Assembly (NCBI GenBank): GCA_964059195.1
Contig: CAXKWD010000005.1
Coordinates: 152,921,265-152,985,264, forward strand
Origin: Ectobius pallidus
Taxonomy: Eukaryota > Arthropoda > Insecta > Blattodea > Ectobiidae
Length of the DNA: 64,000 nucleotides
Direction: 5' to 3'
The notes under the pieces are model-generated. The model made no database searches. It was given only the letters and a program-made list of their open reading frames with translations, and had not been told where the DNA came from. The translations under genes were made by a program, and so were the position numbers. Below are positions 10,016 to 20,229 of the stretch, in pieces (the stretch's first letter is position 1; each line of letters opens with the position of its first letter).

Positions 10016-10232
10016 CAGGGCCGCCACATCTCGGGGTCGGGCCCAGGACCATGTAGGGCCTTCTGGTCGCGGACCCCTCACTTGGTATTCTCGTTACTCG
10101 TGTAACAGAACATTTTATCAAACTTTTCCAGTTTTCCATAAAATTATATCCCATCACCGGGATCCAGCGGGCCCCTTCGGGGCCCAGGTCCGGGTCCCTT
10201 GGGTCCGGCAGCACCCCCATGTGACGGCCCTG
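10016..10232. mobile_element. GC-rich hAT-type MITE unit
   Basis: A 217-bp unit with inverted ends CAGGGCCGCCACAT and ATGTGACGGCCCTG and several nested GGGCCC palindromes. Its right half from about 10090 is repeated at 14471-14601. The inner right flank (CTTTTCTC) does not match the left flank, so this copy alone has no target duplication. Confidence 0.65.
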
Positions 10233-10429
10233 CTTTTCTCAAGGATGCAATGCAAAGGAGAAAAAAACAGAATGGTCGGAAGGGTGACAAATTCACAGTC
10301 ATCAAGGATACAATAAGTCAGCTGTTCAAGATCAAACTGTGTGTCTTTACTTAGTCACTTCAGATTTAATTAATATATTTTTTGTTTTACTCGATATTGA
10401 ATGTATACTTGTTTAAGTTAAGTTATTCT

Positions 10430-10787
10430 CCTTTAATATAATATTAATATTTAATATTCTGCCAGCCTTTACCTTTATTGCATGGGTGTTGCATTACCTT
10501 GTATTATAAAGGCTTTATTTAGATTCCAGACACTCGCTGCTATTTCCTTGATTTTAACATAGTCTTCGATTGAAATACCGTCGAGAGCTATGCTTACGAT
10601 TGCTAGATCTTTGGTAATGTGGATCTGATGAATAACATTGTGTTGTTTGTACGCTGTATCCTAGGAAATAATAATACCCACTCATAGAAAGAGCTTTTAC
10701 AATTAGCGGATAGATGGCATGAAATGTCAGAATACCAGGGCACATAAAACAGTCAATTTCTTGTAAATAACTTTTTGTAAAAGGCAA
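10430..10787 (-). pseudogene. Unknown coding remnant
   Basis: A 77-codon minus-strand frame (10554-10787, no clear ATG need be used) has a hydrophobic stretch including PGILTFHAIYPLIVKALS and YYYFLGYSVQTT. After one base shift near 10650 the next frame stays open for roughly 55 codons with a protein-like composition (IHQIHITKDLAIVSIALDG). This looks like a broken exon or transposon gene. I do not recognise the family. Confidence 0.3.
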
Positions 10788-11460
10788 ATTTTGTTCTTAT
10801 ATGAACAGTGTTAGTAAAAACACCACCAAATACGAAAAAAGTACATTTTTAAAAATTGCAAAAAAATTTATGCTTCTACTTTGCTCACCCTGGCGCTAGG
10901 ACCTTCAATAAACCTTAAATTTAAATGGTAATACCGTCGAAAAAATACAGAGATACAAATGATTACAGTTTCTAAGTTCTGTGATAAGCAACATAATTCT
11001 AAATGAAGAAAATATCTGTATTTTCCATAAACAAAATTTCTATCATGTATGAAGTATATATAGAACCGATTTCATGGAAACGTCTTGGTGTAGGGAGCAG
11101 GTATCTCAAGCCCATCCCAGACATACTGAAGGGAACCAGATCTATGCAGTGGGTTGTGGGCTGGGGGATGGGGGTTGGGTTGATGAACTTTGCTAGGAAT
11201 GACTGACCGACAGACGGGGGGGTTGGGCCAGGTGTCTGTTCTCTACTTTTTCCTCCGTGTACAGTTTTTATTTTCAGTAGTCTATCATACGAGTAGAGGA
11301 AGTCTTGGGTTCTACTCTAAAAAAGGAATGTCGATTTTTTCAGCATAAATATATATTTTAAGATCCTCTGATTCTAAAAATGTAATTTTCAGGAACGTAA
11401 TATGTTACGTTGGTGGTTCGTTATCAAATGATACTAGAAACCATATTTCCAACATTTTTT

Positions 11461-12094
11461 ATTACTTACTTACTCACTTACTTAGGCCTACTTACTTACT
11501 CAATGGCAATAGACAATTCCTCAGCAAGTTAAAGGAATATTATCTATTTTATGAAACCCGATGGTTCATTGCCGCGCTTACCTGAGCCCGCTTCTGTGCT
11601 AACTCCATCCAATCATCCCCCGCAAATCCTACTTCCCTTAAATATAGTCTTATACTGTCCTCTCACCTACGTCAAGGTATTTCAAGTGGGCTCTGCCTTC
11701 CAGATCTAACAGTCAATATTTTTTGGATACGTCTTTCCTCCCCCATGCGCGCAACATGTCCAGCCCATTTCATCCTCTGTGATTTAAATACCCTTACTAT
11801 ATCAGGTGAAGAGTACAGGTCATGAAACTCGTCGTTATGAAGGTTTCTCCAGTCCCCATTTTCATCCCTCTTAGGCCCAAACATATTCCTAAGCACCCTG
11901 TTTTCGAACACTTTCATATTATGTTCTTCCCGACCAGTAAGTGGCCATGTCTCACATCCTTATAATACAACCGGCAGAATAATAATCTTATAAATCTTTA
12001 CTTTTAGATGTCTGGACAGAAGACGAGAAGATAAAGAGTGTCTGAACTGCATAAAAACAAGCATTTCCTTATTTGAGTATACTCAATGGCTTAC
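11461..12094 (-). pseudogene. LINE ORF2 C-terminal part and 3' end
   Basis: The minus strand encodes a conserved LINE C-terminal stretch (11672-11917) with LRNMFGPKRDENGDWR, LYSSPDIVRV and RMKWAGHVARMGEERR. The frame later breaks. The element ends in an (AAGT)n tail at 11461-11500. A second copy of the same 3' end, also with an (AAGT)n tail, lies at 21640-22080. The exact clade is not certain. The element is split from its reverse transcriptase by the Penelope insertion at 12110-13082. Confidence 0.8.
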
Positions 12095-12109
12095 TATTAT
12101 TTGTGTCTG
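12095..12109. repeat. Target duplication, left copy (Penelope insertion)
   Basis: TATTATTTGTGTCTG is repeated exactly at 13083-13097 on the other side of the Penelope-like element. The LINE frame resumes there. Confidence 0.85.
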
Positions 12110-12353
12110 AAAAAGATATAAAAAGGAGAGGAAGGTGCCAGAGAACTTACCAATTGGCAGGAGAAGCTGGTCTTCAATTGGTGCTGGCTCTGGTATCATA
12201 GAAACACATAAAAAGAACAATAAAAACGAAAATTTTCGGACAAACTTTGCCCTTTGTCAATCACTTAGAGAATGGAGCTTGAAGAGAAAGTGTAGGGTTG
12301 CCAACCTAGCCAAGAATGGCATCCTATGTTCTCTGGCCAGGAGGGAAAAGGTG

Positions 12354-12535
12354 TTATCTGATGTTGAGGTTGGGGGGGTTTCTGGATTTGGTTATCCACT
12401 GGTGAGCCAGTTCCCACCTTCTGAGTTGGGAGGGGTTGCAGCTATCAGGGAGGCTTTTGATTACTTTGATGGTGAAACAGTCCTCAAATGTTATCCCATG
12501 GTCCATGGTGTGTTTGGATACAGGTTTATCTGGAT
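12354..12535 (-). pseudogene. Endonuclease C-terminus, inverted copy
   Basis: The minus strand encodes the same end as the plus-strand copy, from KNPDKPVSKHTMDHG through RRWELAHQWI to a NPPNLNIR terminus. It lacks the GIY-YIG start, so it is a 5'-truncated copy joined head-to-head to the plus copy. Confidence 0.75.
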
Positions 12536-12546
12536 TTTTGCTGGCC

Positions 12547-12801
12547 CAATACATAGGATTAACCACTGAAACTTTAAGAAAAAGAATGAATGGCCACAGG
12601 CATGACTGCAAAAGCAAAAATCCAGATAAACCTGTATCCAAACACACCATGGACCATGGGATATCATTTGAGGACTGTTTCACCATCAAAGTAATCAAAA
12701 GCCTCCCTGATAGCTGCAACCCCTCCCAACTCAGAAGGTGGGAACTGGCTCACCAGTGGATAACCAAATCCAGAAACCCCCCCAACCTCAACATCAGATA
12801 A
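12547..12801 (+). pseudogene. GIY-YIG endonuclease domain of Penelope-like element
   Basis: Residues QYIGLTTETLRKRMNGHRHD match the second half of a GIY-YIG nuclease core: the YIG, the conserved Arg, and the H.H region. RRWELAHQWI further on carries the expected catalytic Glu. The frame ends in LNIR-stop, a typical Penelope C-terminus. No reverse transcriptase is attached, so the element is 5'-truncated and cannot be autonomous. The enzyme would nick DNA to start target-primed reverse transcription. Confidence 0.75.
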
Positions 12802-13082
12802 CACCTTTTCCCTCCTGGCCAGAGAACATAGGATGCCATTCTTGGCTAGGTTGGCAACCCTACACTTTCTCTTCAAGCTCCATTCTCTAAGTGATTGACA
12901 AAGGGCAAAGTTTGTCCGAAAATTTTCGTTTTTATTGTTCTTTTTATGTGTTTCTATGATACCAGAGCCAGCACCAATTGAAGACCAGCTTCTCCTGCCA
13001 ATTGGTAAGTTCTCTGGCACCTTCCTCTCCTTTTTATACCTTTTTCATGCTTAATGGCCTAGAGCCACCTAACCTAAACCAA

Positions 13083-13097
13083 TATTATTTGTGTCTG
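13083..13097. repeat. Target duplication, right copy (Penelope insertion)
   Basis: TATTATTTGTGTCTG, identical to 12095-12109. Confidence 0.85.
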
Positions 13098-13670
13098 TAA
13101 TTATTGCTCCCAGGTATTTAAATTTTTCCACTTGTTCGAACGATATACCTGCTATTCCAATATTTTGTGGATTATTATTTTGACGTTCCTTGACCATATA
13201 AGTTTACTTTGATTTTTCTGTATTAATTTCCAATCCAACATTCTTGCAGGCACCGAAAAGACTTGCTGCATTTCTCTCGATTGTGTTTATGTCATCGTCC
13301 AACAAGCAAACATCATCTGCGTAAGCTAAAATCGGGTGACTGCCATTTAATTCTAGGTCTACTTTGTTTTCCTGAACTTTCCTAATGTCATATTCCAAAG
13401 CGAAATTAAAAAGTAAAGGCAATAATGAATGCATCTCCTTGCTTCAATCCGCTTCTAATGATAAACCTATCTGATATAAATTTTCCTACCTTGACTCTTC
13501 TATTAGTTTCATTTAGACACATTTCGATCAGTCCAACTAATTTCTTTGGTATCCCGAACTCAATGAAGATATTGTACAATTTGTCTCGCCTAACTGAATC
13601 ATATGGTATTTTAAAATCTATGTATAACTGGTGAACAGACTTATTATATTCCCACTTTTTCTCCAAGATT
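13098..13670 (-). pseudogene. LINE reverse transcriptase fragment
   Basis: The minus strand encodes reverse transcriptase motifs. They include YIDFKIPYDSVRRDKLYN (motif A region), RSGLKQGD (motif B), the catalytic AYADDVCLLDDD, and LEINTEKSK. After the last stop the same sense continues with KFKYLGAII up to the Penelope insertion. One frame change lies at 13406-13434. It is the upstream part of the LINE whose end is at 11461-12094. A related fragment lies at 42256-42405. Confidence 0.85.
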
Positions 13671-13679
13671 TGGCGAATA

Positions 13680-14470
13680 CGAAATATATGAGTATAGGCC
13701 CATATATCAGTATTTTTTATACGCCTTATAAGAGTATTTGTTTATTATTCTAAATTGTGTTTATCCTGAATTAGTAAATCATTGTGTTGAAACGTCTAAA
13801 TACAAAACACGACACTACTTTAAAATGAATATATTGTCTTTTTACTACAATCAAAATAATTTCAAGGACTAGTCTATTGGAACCAAGCATAAACTAAAAT
13901 TAATAAGGAGCATAAATATTCAAAAAGCAAAAACTTAAACATTACAGCGGTATTATATTATACCGAAAGTAGAAAAATGAAGACAAAAGTGGGGCTATTT
14001 GCTAAAATTTCTTACAAACATAATACCAACATAAACAATTAATATAGCACAAACTAAATCGGCATTATGAATAAACATGGTGCATGTTTCCAGCAATTGA
14101 GAAGCTTAGCCTGACTGCGGCATACGGATGTCAACTTCACTTTTAAAGATTGCCGCCAAGTGAGGGGTCATGATGAATACTCAATAAATAAACACAAGGA
14201 ATGAAAGCAACCCTCATTAACGCGTTCACCGCGTGCAATGCATACCTAGGTAATACTAATAATATATCATTATTTGTAAAGTGCACGAAATCAAACAGTA
14301 ATTGCACTGGAATTTTAAACTGTAGTTTATAAAACGTATCCCTGGCAAGGAATAAATTTTTATTTCATGAGCTAGGGAAAATTTTTGACAAGAGAGGGAA
14401 ATCCCCCCCATCCCCTAATTAATTCAAGCCCTGGCTTAGACTCTACCCTTCTCCGTGGAACTTCTTTCTC
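13680..14470. other. Unassigned AT-rich sequence
   Basis: No gene recognised. CAAGCCCTGG near 14430 with a C-run before it resembles the right end of another hAT-type element, without a visible partner. Confidence 0.4.
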
Positions 14471-14601
14471 GTTACTCGTGTAACAGAACATTTTATTAAA
14501 CTTTTCCAGTTTTCCCTAAAATTATATTACATCACCGGGACCGGGGCCCGGGCCCGGGAACCATTGGACCCGGCAGCCCCCCCCCCCATGTGGCGGCCCT
14601 G
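14471..14601. repeat. Right-end module of hAT-type element
   Basis: Matches 10090-10232 from CTCGTTACTCGTGTAACAG through to the terminal CGGCCCTG, with small indels in the G/C-rich part. ATGGGAGA follows at once. Confidence 0.75.
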
Positions 14602-14611
14602 ATGGGAGATA

Positions 14612-14887
14612 GAGTGAGTGTATATAGTCAATAATTATTTCTAAACTTTCAGAGCCATATGTGAACAATGTTTTATAATACCGTTGCCATGGAAACCGAG
14701 CCCTTTTTCGGGAGTTTTTAGAGCTAAAAATTAAAAAAAAAAATAACTTTTTGGAATTTTCCTGTGGTTTACAGGCTAATAGCTATATGTGTACCAATTT
14801 TCAAGTTTCTAGCTCATCTGGAAGTGGGCAAACATTAATGTCAGTGAGTGAGTGAGTCAGCCATGTGGCTTTATATTATAGGGATAT
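14612..14887. repeat. Possible retroposon 3' end with (GTGA)n
   Basis: The stretch ends in GTCAGTGAGTGAGTGAGTCA and then a TTATATTATAGGG flank. Such short-repeat tails are common at retroposon 3' ends. There is no coding sequence to confirm it. Confidence 0.3.
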
Positions 14888-15845
14888 TCTTTTTTTCACT
14901 CCTTAGCTAATTAGTGGTAGGCTACTTACGAACCTTGTTGACATGGATCGTAAGTTGACATTACCACACGCAATCTTGTTGCTAGGGGGCGATTAGCCTT
15001 TTCCGCATGCAAACACTTACGGCCCAAGGGCCGTAAGTAATATTAAGCGTTTGCGGGCTGTTATGAACAAGGCCTCCCCCGCATTATAAATATTCGGTTG
15101 CCATAAACAATAACAAATGCGAATCACTTTCTCAAATAAACATCAATCTTCAATAGTGTATATGCATAATATTTTCAGGTAATATCACAATTAGTCCACC
15201 GCTGTGGCTCAGGGGATGCGTCCAATCCTCTCACGCAGCGGGCCCGGGTTCGATTCCTGGTCGGGACAAGTTACCTAGGTGAGGTTTTTTCCGGGGTTTT
15301 CCCTCACCTGTGAGACAAATGTCAGGTAACTTTAGGCCCTTGTGGTCCCCGGATATCATCTGGCCGTCATTATCATCTTGATCCTCATCCTCGCCTTGTT
15401 CTGAGTGAGTGTGTGTGTGAATGGTGTGTATCGTCCTATGTGTTCGTGTTGTCTCGGAGGTGGCCCCGGCATTGGGCTGATCACTCATCCGGGGAGGCCC
15501 TCCATGTCCTTGTCTGGTCAAAAAAGTATGTATGTGGTTCAAAGTTAATCCCTCTCCCGACAGGTCGCGGCCCTGTAAGGCCCGGGCGGCTTGGGTCGCT
15601 TAAATCCTAAAAGGGAGAGGTAAAACTACGAAAAAGAAAGAAAGAATATCACAATTAATATAATTAAATTGATATAGGCCTAAGTAATCGTCGTGCAAAA
15701 AATAGCATGCAACACACGGGCCGTAGAGGCATTACGGATCGAGGAAAAAGTTTGAAAACACGAGGCGCTTGCGCCGAGGGTTTTCAAAGTTTTTCCTCGA
15801 TCCGTAAACATGCCTTACGGCCTTTGTGTCGCAATATACTATTTA
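14888..15845 (-). repeat. Hairpin-bearing repeat family, copy A
   Basis: Same family as 57169-58132 and 62452-62890, in reverse orientation. At the right it carries a near-perfect palindrome (15710-15840) around GGCGCTTGCGCC, flanked by GGCCGTAAG-type arms. The left edge is TTTTCACTCCTTAGCT. A SINE interrupts it at 15194-15644. Compared with the other copies it carries two TA micro-insertions (14918 and 15675). Confidence 0.75.
15194..15644 (+). mobile_element. tRNA-derived SINE, family 1, full length
   Basis: Begins with a tRNA-like head containing an A box (TGGCTCAGGGGATGCG) and a B box (GGGTTCGATTCC), the internal RNA polymerase III promoter. It continues with a body of about 330 bp and ends in (GAAA)n. 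AATATCACAATTA flanks it at 15181-15193 and 15645-15657, a 13-bp target duplication. Other copies lie at 20253, 22127, 27306, 42409 and 54755. Open frames across it are not genes. Confidence 0.93.
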
Positions 15846-16145
15846 CAATAATAAGATTAATAAGATAAGCACAGAAGTGACAGCAGTCGGATCTATAATG
15901 TCCTAGTACAGCGCGATGTATTTCTCAAACAAATACCTATCATCCCCTATTGCACATTGTCGTTCACTTTCCTTAAATTTAGTTCAGTAAGAGGTTCGGA
16001 AGATTTTCACACAAATTCGTATTTTCTGGCATTAAACTATTCAAAAAATCAGAAAATCTTCCTAACTTTCGGAAAACTTATTCTTCAAGACGTGGAATCA
16101 ACAGATAATAAAATTATAAATTTAACCCTTTGCGTAATGTAAACT
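15846..16145. other. Unassigned sequence
   Basis: No gene or known repeat recognised. Confidence 0.4.
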
Positions 16146-16157
16146 GTAGGGCACAAT

Positions 16158-16470
16158 AAAATTAACTCCGTGGCGCTACATCCCTGAAGGGATCATGCCT
16201 ACCACCCGACCACTGCGTCATCTACCAAAGGCAGATGGCAGGATTAGGGGGCATGTGGTCAGCATGCCGACACCCACGGCCGTTAATGGTGGTTTTAATG
16301 ACCGGAGCCGCTACTTCTCTATCAAGTAGCTCCTCAATTTGAATCACGAGGCTGAGTTCACCCCTACCAGACCTCCCTACCTCAGAAAAATCCGAGGAGG
16401 TACCGGGAATCGAACCCGGACCGACGGGTCTGTACTCAGCGACGCTAACAACAAGACCACGCAGGCGGTC
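16158..16470 (-). mobile_element. tRNA-derived SINE, family 2
   Basis: On the minus strand it opens with a tRNA-like head and B box GGGTTCGATTCCCGG. Its 3' end is near 16158. GTAGGGCACAAT (16146-16157) and GTAGGGTACAAT (16471-16482) are 12-bp target duplications with one difference. Confidence 0.85.
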
Positions 16471-16684
16471 GTAGGGTACAATGGTTTAAATTTGAAGGAA
16501 AATAATCGAAAGAAAATCTACATTACATATTACATTTTCCGAATAGTGTACAAGAAATAAACTATGAGCACAATCATTTTGTTAACTGTTGTCTTTTTTT
16601 TCGCACAGATTTATAATTTGTGTGACAAATGAGTGTCATGCATTAAATGGTTAGTATATTTTGTCATTATTAAAGCGTGATGAG

Positions 16685-17488
16685 CAGGGCCCGGATTCTA
16701 ATGACATGTCATCTTTTTATTGATGCTGCATCGACATTGCCAACTTGTGGATAAATCCTAATCATGGCTCTAGATTTTAGAAATGCATTTTTGTTAGGTC
16801 ATTTTTTGTCATTTTATGCAATTTTATATTTTTAGGGCATTTATTTCGATTTTACGTCATTATTTTCTAATTTTCTTCTTTTTTTAGCCAATTGCATGCA
16901 TTTACATTGAGTTTATTAACTCGTTTTGTCACCTATCCAGCATCGTCCCCAGCGGGACGAAAATATATGTCTTTGAAGTGTTGTTTGTTTAATGCAAGAA
17001 GGACACACTCGGTGTTGAAGTGTTGTCATGTCTCAGTCGGAAACGAGATTCAAAGAAACGCCAAAATGCTCTATTATATTACTGTTGTTATTAGATTGAC
17101 TTGGAACCAGAGTCTGCCATCTGCTTGGATTTGAGAGTGCAAACTACTGTTTACCCTCAATAAACAACAATATAATCAGGCAGACCACAAAAAGATGTGC
17201 CGAATTTTGACTCACCAGTTCCTCAGTGCCAGTATAAATTTCCGTGAGGAAAGAACATTCACAACAAAGAACAAAGTTTTAGACCTACAACATACTTTCT
17301 GCATTTACAATGTTTACAATAATGTACAAATTAGTCTATAACTTTGTGTGTACAACAATAATTTTTATAAATAAAATATCAGTTTTTAGGTCATTTTTTT
17401 ATAATTATTAAGTCATTTTCTTTAAAATTTGGGGTAATTTTATAGGTCATTTTTCAAACAATTTTAGGTCATCAGAATCCGGGCCCTG
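16685..17488. mobile_element. hAT-type MITE with GTGATGAG duplication
   Basis: Inverted ends CAGGGCCCGGATTCT and AGAATCCGGGCCCTG. GTGATGAG flanks it perfectly (16677-16684, 17489-17496). The interior is T-rich with repeated AGGTCATTTT-like runs and no transposase. A decayed relative starts at 19098 and a weaker one at 38954. Confidence 0.93.
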
Positions 17489-17496
17489 GTGATGAG

Positions 17497-18179
17497 GAAT
17501 AGAAGGGTATCTAGGATTGTAGAATTTGGAAGAGAAGTAGAACAGAGCTAAAATCACCGTATATGAAGTTAAGGTAAGTCCGAGGCCTATAAAAGATGGA
17601 AAAAGTATTATAATTCTGGATTATAGGAACGGTTCTAGCTGAAGCCAGATTGAACTGATTCTTTGCCCCTTACGATGCTAATGAAACTTGCTCTTCTTTC
17701 ATGTGGATCTAATATAATTTTTGAATGGTTGTTTACATAGACCTATAATAGCCTACATATATTGCATTTTCTTCCTTGTGGCCGCCTGGCTTGCTTTGAA
17801 AACTTTCCCTCCATTCTCTGATGCTGTCTAATTCCCTATACAAGCCGAGCATGCATGCAGCATTGCTCCCGTAGCCTTTGAAGATGCGCGGGTTTCAGTT
17901 AAGAGATCACCTTGGTTACTCAGGGGTTACTGTGTCAGGCTCGATATACAAGTATTCCCTCGGCAGCAGTAACTTAGAAAGAGGGATCTCCCCGAATACG
18001 CATTACCAGACAAAGAGAAGACTCTGCTGAAAAATCTGAATACACGACCACAAAAGGCTTTTGCTTATATCTGCTTAAGGAACACTAGCAATGAGATCTA
18101 AAAAATCTGCATTTTTTACATTATTTAGTTGAAACTTGTAGCAATAATAATATGCAGAGTAAGTAAAGTGAATGCCATG
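17497..18179. other. Unassigned sequence
   Basis: No gene or clear repeat recognised. Confidence 0.4.
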
Positions 18180-18465
18180 AATGACCAGAGGATTCTAGGA
18201 GGTTGAGGCTCCCAGATTTTGGACATTCGGCACATGAAGGTGGTAAGGTTGTCAGCCTTACGCACCGACCGCCTTTACCCCCCAGGATTGCTCTTGGTAC
18301 TCATTTCTGTTAGAGGCTGAGTCGATCCCTGGGCCATAGTGCCACCAGAAGGATTAGGCCAATTGAAAATCTTCATCGACCTCATCACCTCATCGGGAAT
18401 CGAACCCGCGACCTTCCGGTTTGTAGCGCAGCGCCACAACCTTTACGCTACTTCGTAACCCAATA
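18180..18465 (-). mobile_element. tRNA-derived SINE, family 3
   Basis: The minus strand opens near 18465 with a tRNA-like head including B box GGGTTCGATTCCCG. The body runs to about 18180. The sequence ATATGNAGAGT plus GTGAATGCC on both sides suggests a target duplication, but its edges are blurred. Confidence 0.65.
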
Positions 18466-18469
18466 TGTA

Positions 18470-19015
18470 GAGTGAATGCCTCCAAACGACAGGGAAGGCG
18501 GGAATAAGAGAAGCTAAAAGTTCGAAAGAAAGATCCTTCGCAAGATAATGGGCCCCAAGATTGTGGACGGACAGTAGGCCTATAGGTTGCGAGGAAGGGA
18601 AGAACTATACCGTGAAAATGAAAGACTGATTGAGTCCATAAGAAAACGGAGACTCAAATTCTATGGGCATATATTTAGAATGGATGAGAAGAGACTAACA
18701 AAAAATATTTTTTAAATACTTGCTAGTAGACCTAAAGTGTCTGACAAATGGTTCAGGGAGGTGAGAAAGGATTTCAAGCAGGTTAGACTAAATTCAGAAG
18801 ACATCCCGAACTGAAAAAAGTTTAGGTCAGTGATCGACAAATTTCAAGGATTTCATGACGAACCAAAACTGAACAGTGGATAGACAGAAGAAAGCAGACA
18901 GGCTGCCAGAGAAAGATTGTAAAGATTTTGGGCTGCAAAGAAGGCTTCCGGAAACGGGTAACTGTTGCCTAATGTGGTCCCTAATGACCGCAAACAAATA
19001 TAATATTAATAATAA
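18470..19015 (+). pseudogene. LINE ORF2 C-terminal remnant
   Basis: The plus strand encodes a broken but recognisable LINE C-terminus. Recognisable parts include RRIMGPKIVDGQ, YRLRGREELY, IRKRRLKFYGHIFRMDEKRL and a later ESRQAARERL. Stops and shifts are frequent. It ends in (TAA)n-like sequence near 19000. A TAGGCCTA at 18575-18582 puts a TAG stop between GQ and YRLR; without its six bases the codons read straight through. Confidence 0.75.
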
Positions 19016-19097
19016 TTAATAATAATGTAGACTGCTTCAATAGTATACCCAGTTTCATTACGATTGGACTAATACAATAGTTTTAGAGTTATGAACA

Positions 19098-19345
19098 GGC
19101 CCGGATTTTGGTGACATGTCCCCTTTTAACTTGTAAATCTTAGACATTGTCCACTAGTATAGATATTCTGATCATGATTCGTAGATTATAAAAATTGTAA
19201 ATTTTAGGATAATTTTTTGTCATTTTCCCCGCTTTTAATTTTTAAGTCATTTTTATAATTCATTGTCATTATTTCTTAATTTTTTGGCCAGTTTACGGTC
19301 TTTTTTTCTACAGTTCATTTTTATGTCATTAAAAAAAATAAAGTA
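19098..19345 (+). mobile_element. Decayed hAT-type MITE, left part
   Basis: Starts CAGGCCCGGATTTTGGTGAC and follows the element at 16685 for about 240 bp (repeats of TTTTTGTCATTTT). The right end is not found. Confidence 0.6.
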
Positions 19346-20229
19346 ATTATTTTGTCATGCTGTTGGTTCTTGCATTGCCGGTATATAGAGGTTTCGCATT
19401 TTTCTTAAATCATTTTTCCTTATTCCTGGTTCTTATTGATCTGAAAGTATTGGATATAAAACTTCCCTTTTGTTTCAGAGATATTTCCGATATAGATTTT
19501 CATGCCATTAAAATAACTTGAAAGACTCTCAGCTGGAGTTGAACAGCAGAAAATCTCTGTCGCATTCCATAGCACGTTTGGCTTGATTTATACAGAAAAG
19601 AATTACAATTTAATTACACTTATTTAATGCGAAATTTTTGATGCAACAAGCTTCATTGAAGAGCATTTTGCTTAGCAACCCCATCCCTCCTCATAGCCAT
19701 TAGGTCTAATTGCATTAGCCTCTCCCACTCCCCCTCATCAGGGACGTTGCAAAGATTTATTAATTAAGGGTGGGGAGAGATGGGGATTCTGGCTTCTCAG
19801 GCTGAAAATTAAAATTGTGTCAAATCCAACAAACCGCACATTTCTAAGTATCTTTTGTTTTTATTATCTTTGCATGATCGAAACTACTTTCTAATGGATA
19901 ATATATTCATGGTAATGATCAATTCAATCATATTGATTGGTCATGTGAGAATATTTTCGTCATAAATGGAGATTTGCCATAAATAGAGATATACATAACT
20001 TTACTGTTAATTTATTCAAACTTCAACAAGTTTACTCACTTGACAAGCCTTAAAATTAGGGGAGTTATTGTGAAAATTTACACTGCTTTTCACACAGATT
20101 TCTCAATATTAATTTTAAAAGCTTTGTCAGGAAAGTCTAAGGCATGATTTTAGTGAAATATTTTCAATGCGATTTCTCAGTATTTTAAATATGTAATAGC
20201 TCTCAAAGGTGAAAAAGAATTATCACACA
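19346..20229. other. Unassigned sequence
   Basis: No gene recognised. Confidence 0.4.

Larger units (their letters stand above)
12110..13082. mobile_element. Penelope-like element, inverted head-to-head pair
   Basis: Arms 12110-12535 (minus) and about 12617-13047 (plus) are nearly identical inverted copies of one element's 3' part: endonuclease C-terminus and 3' untranslated region. The single-copy centre belongs to the plus-strand copy and adds the GIY-YIG core. Both outer ends read GGTGCCAGAGAAC...or its complement, followed on the right by a 36-bp extra tail. Penelope elements are known to make such inverted arrangements. A 15-bp target duplication flanks the whole unit. Confidence 0.8.
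10016..14601. mobile_element. hAT-type composite insertion with 8-bp duplication
   Basis: The left end CAGGGCCGCCACAT and the right end ATGTGGCGGCCCTG are inverted repeats. ATGGGAGA abuts both outer ends (10008-10015 and 14602-14609), an 8-bp target duplication of hAT type. A further right end of the same family lies inside at 10232. The interior holds a LINE, a Penelope-like element and unassigned DNA, and I find no hAT transposase. Either a 4.6-kb element moved as a unit or later rearrangement produced this layout. Confidence 0.6.

Noticed and set aside
15231..15542. 103-codon minus-strand frame (and similar at 22205 and 27419)
   Set aside because: Recurs in each SINE family 1 copy and is explained by the SINE sequence.
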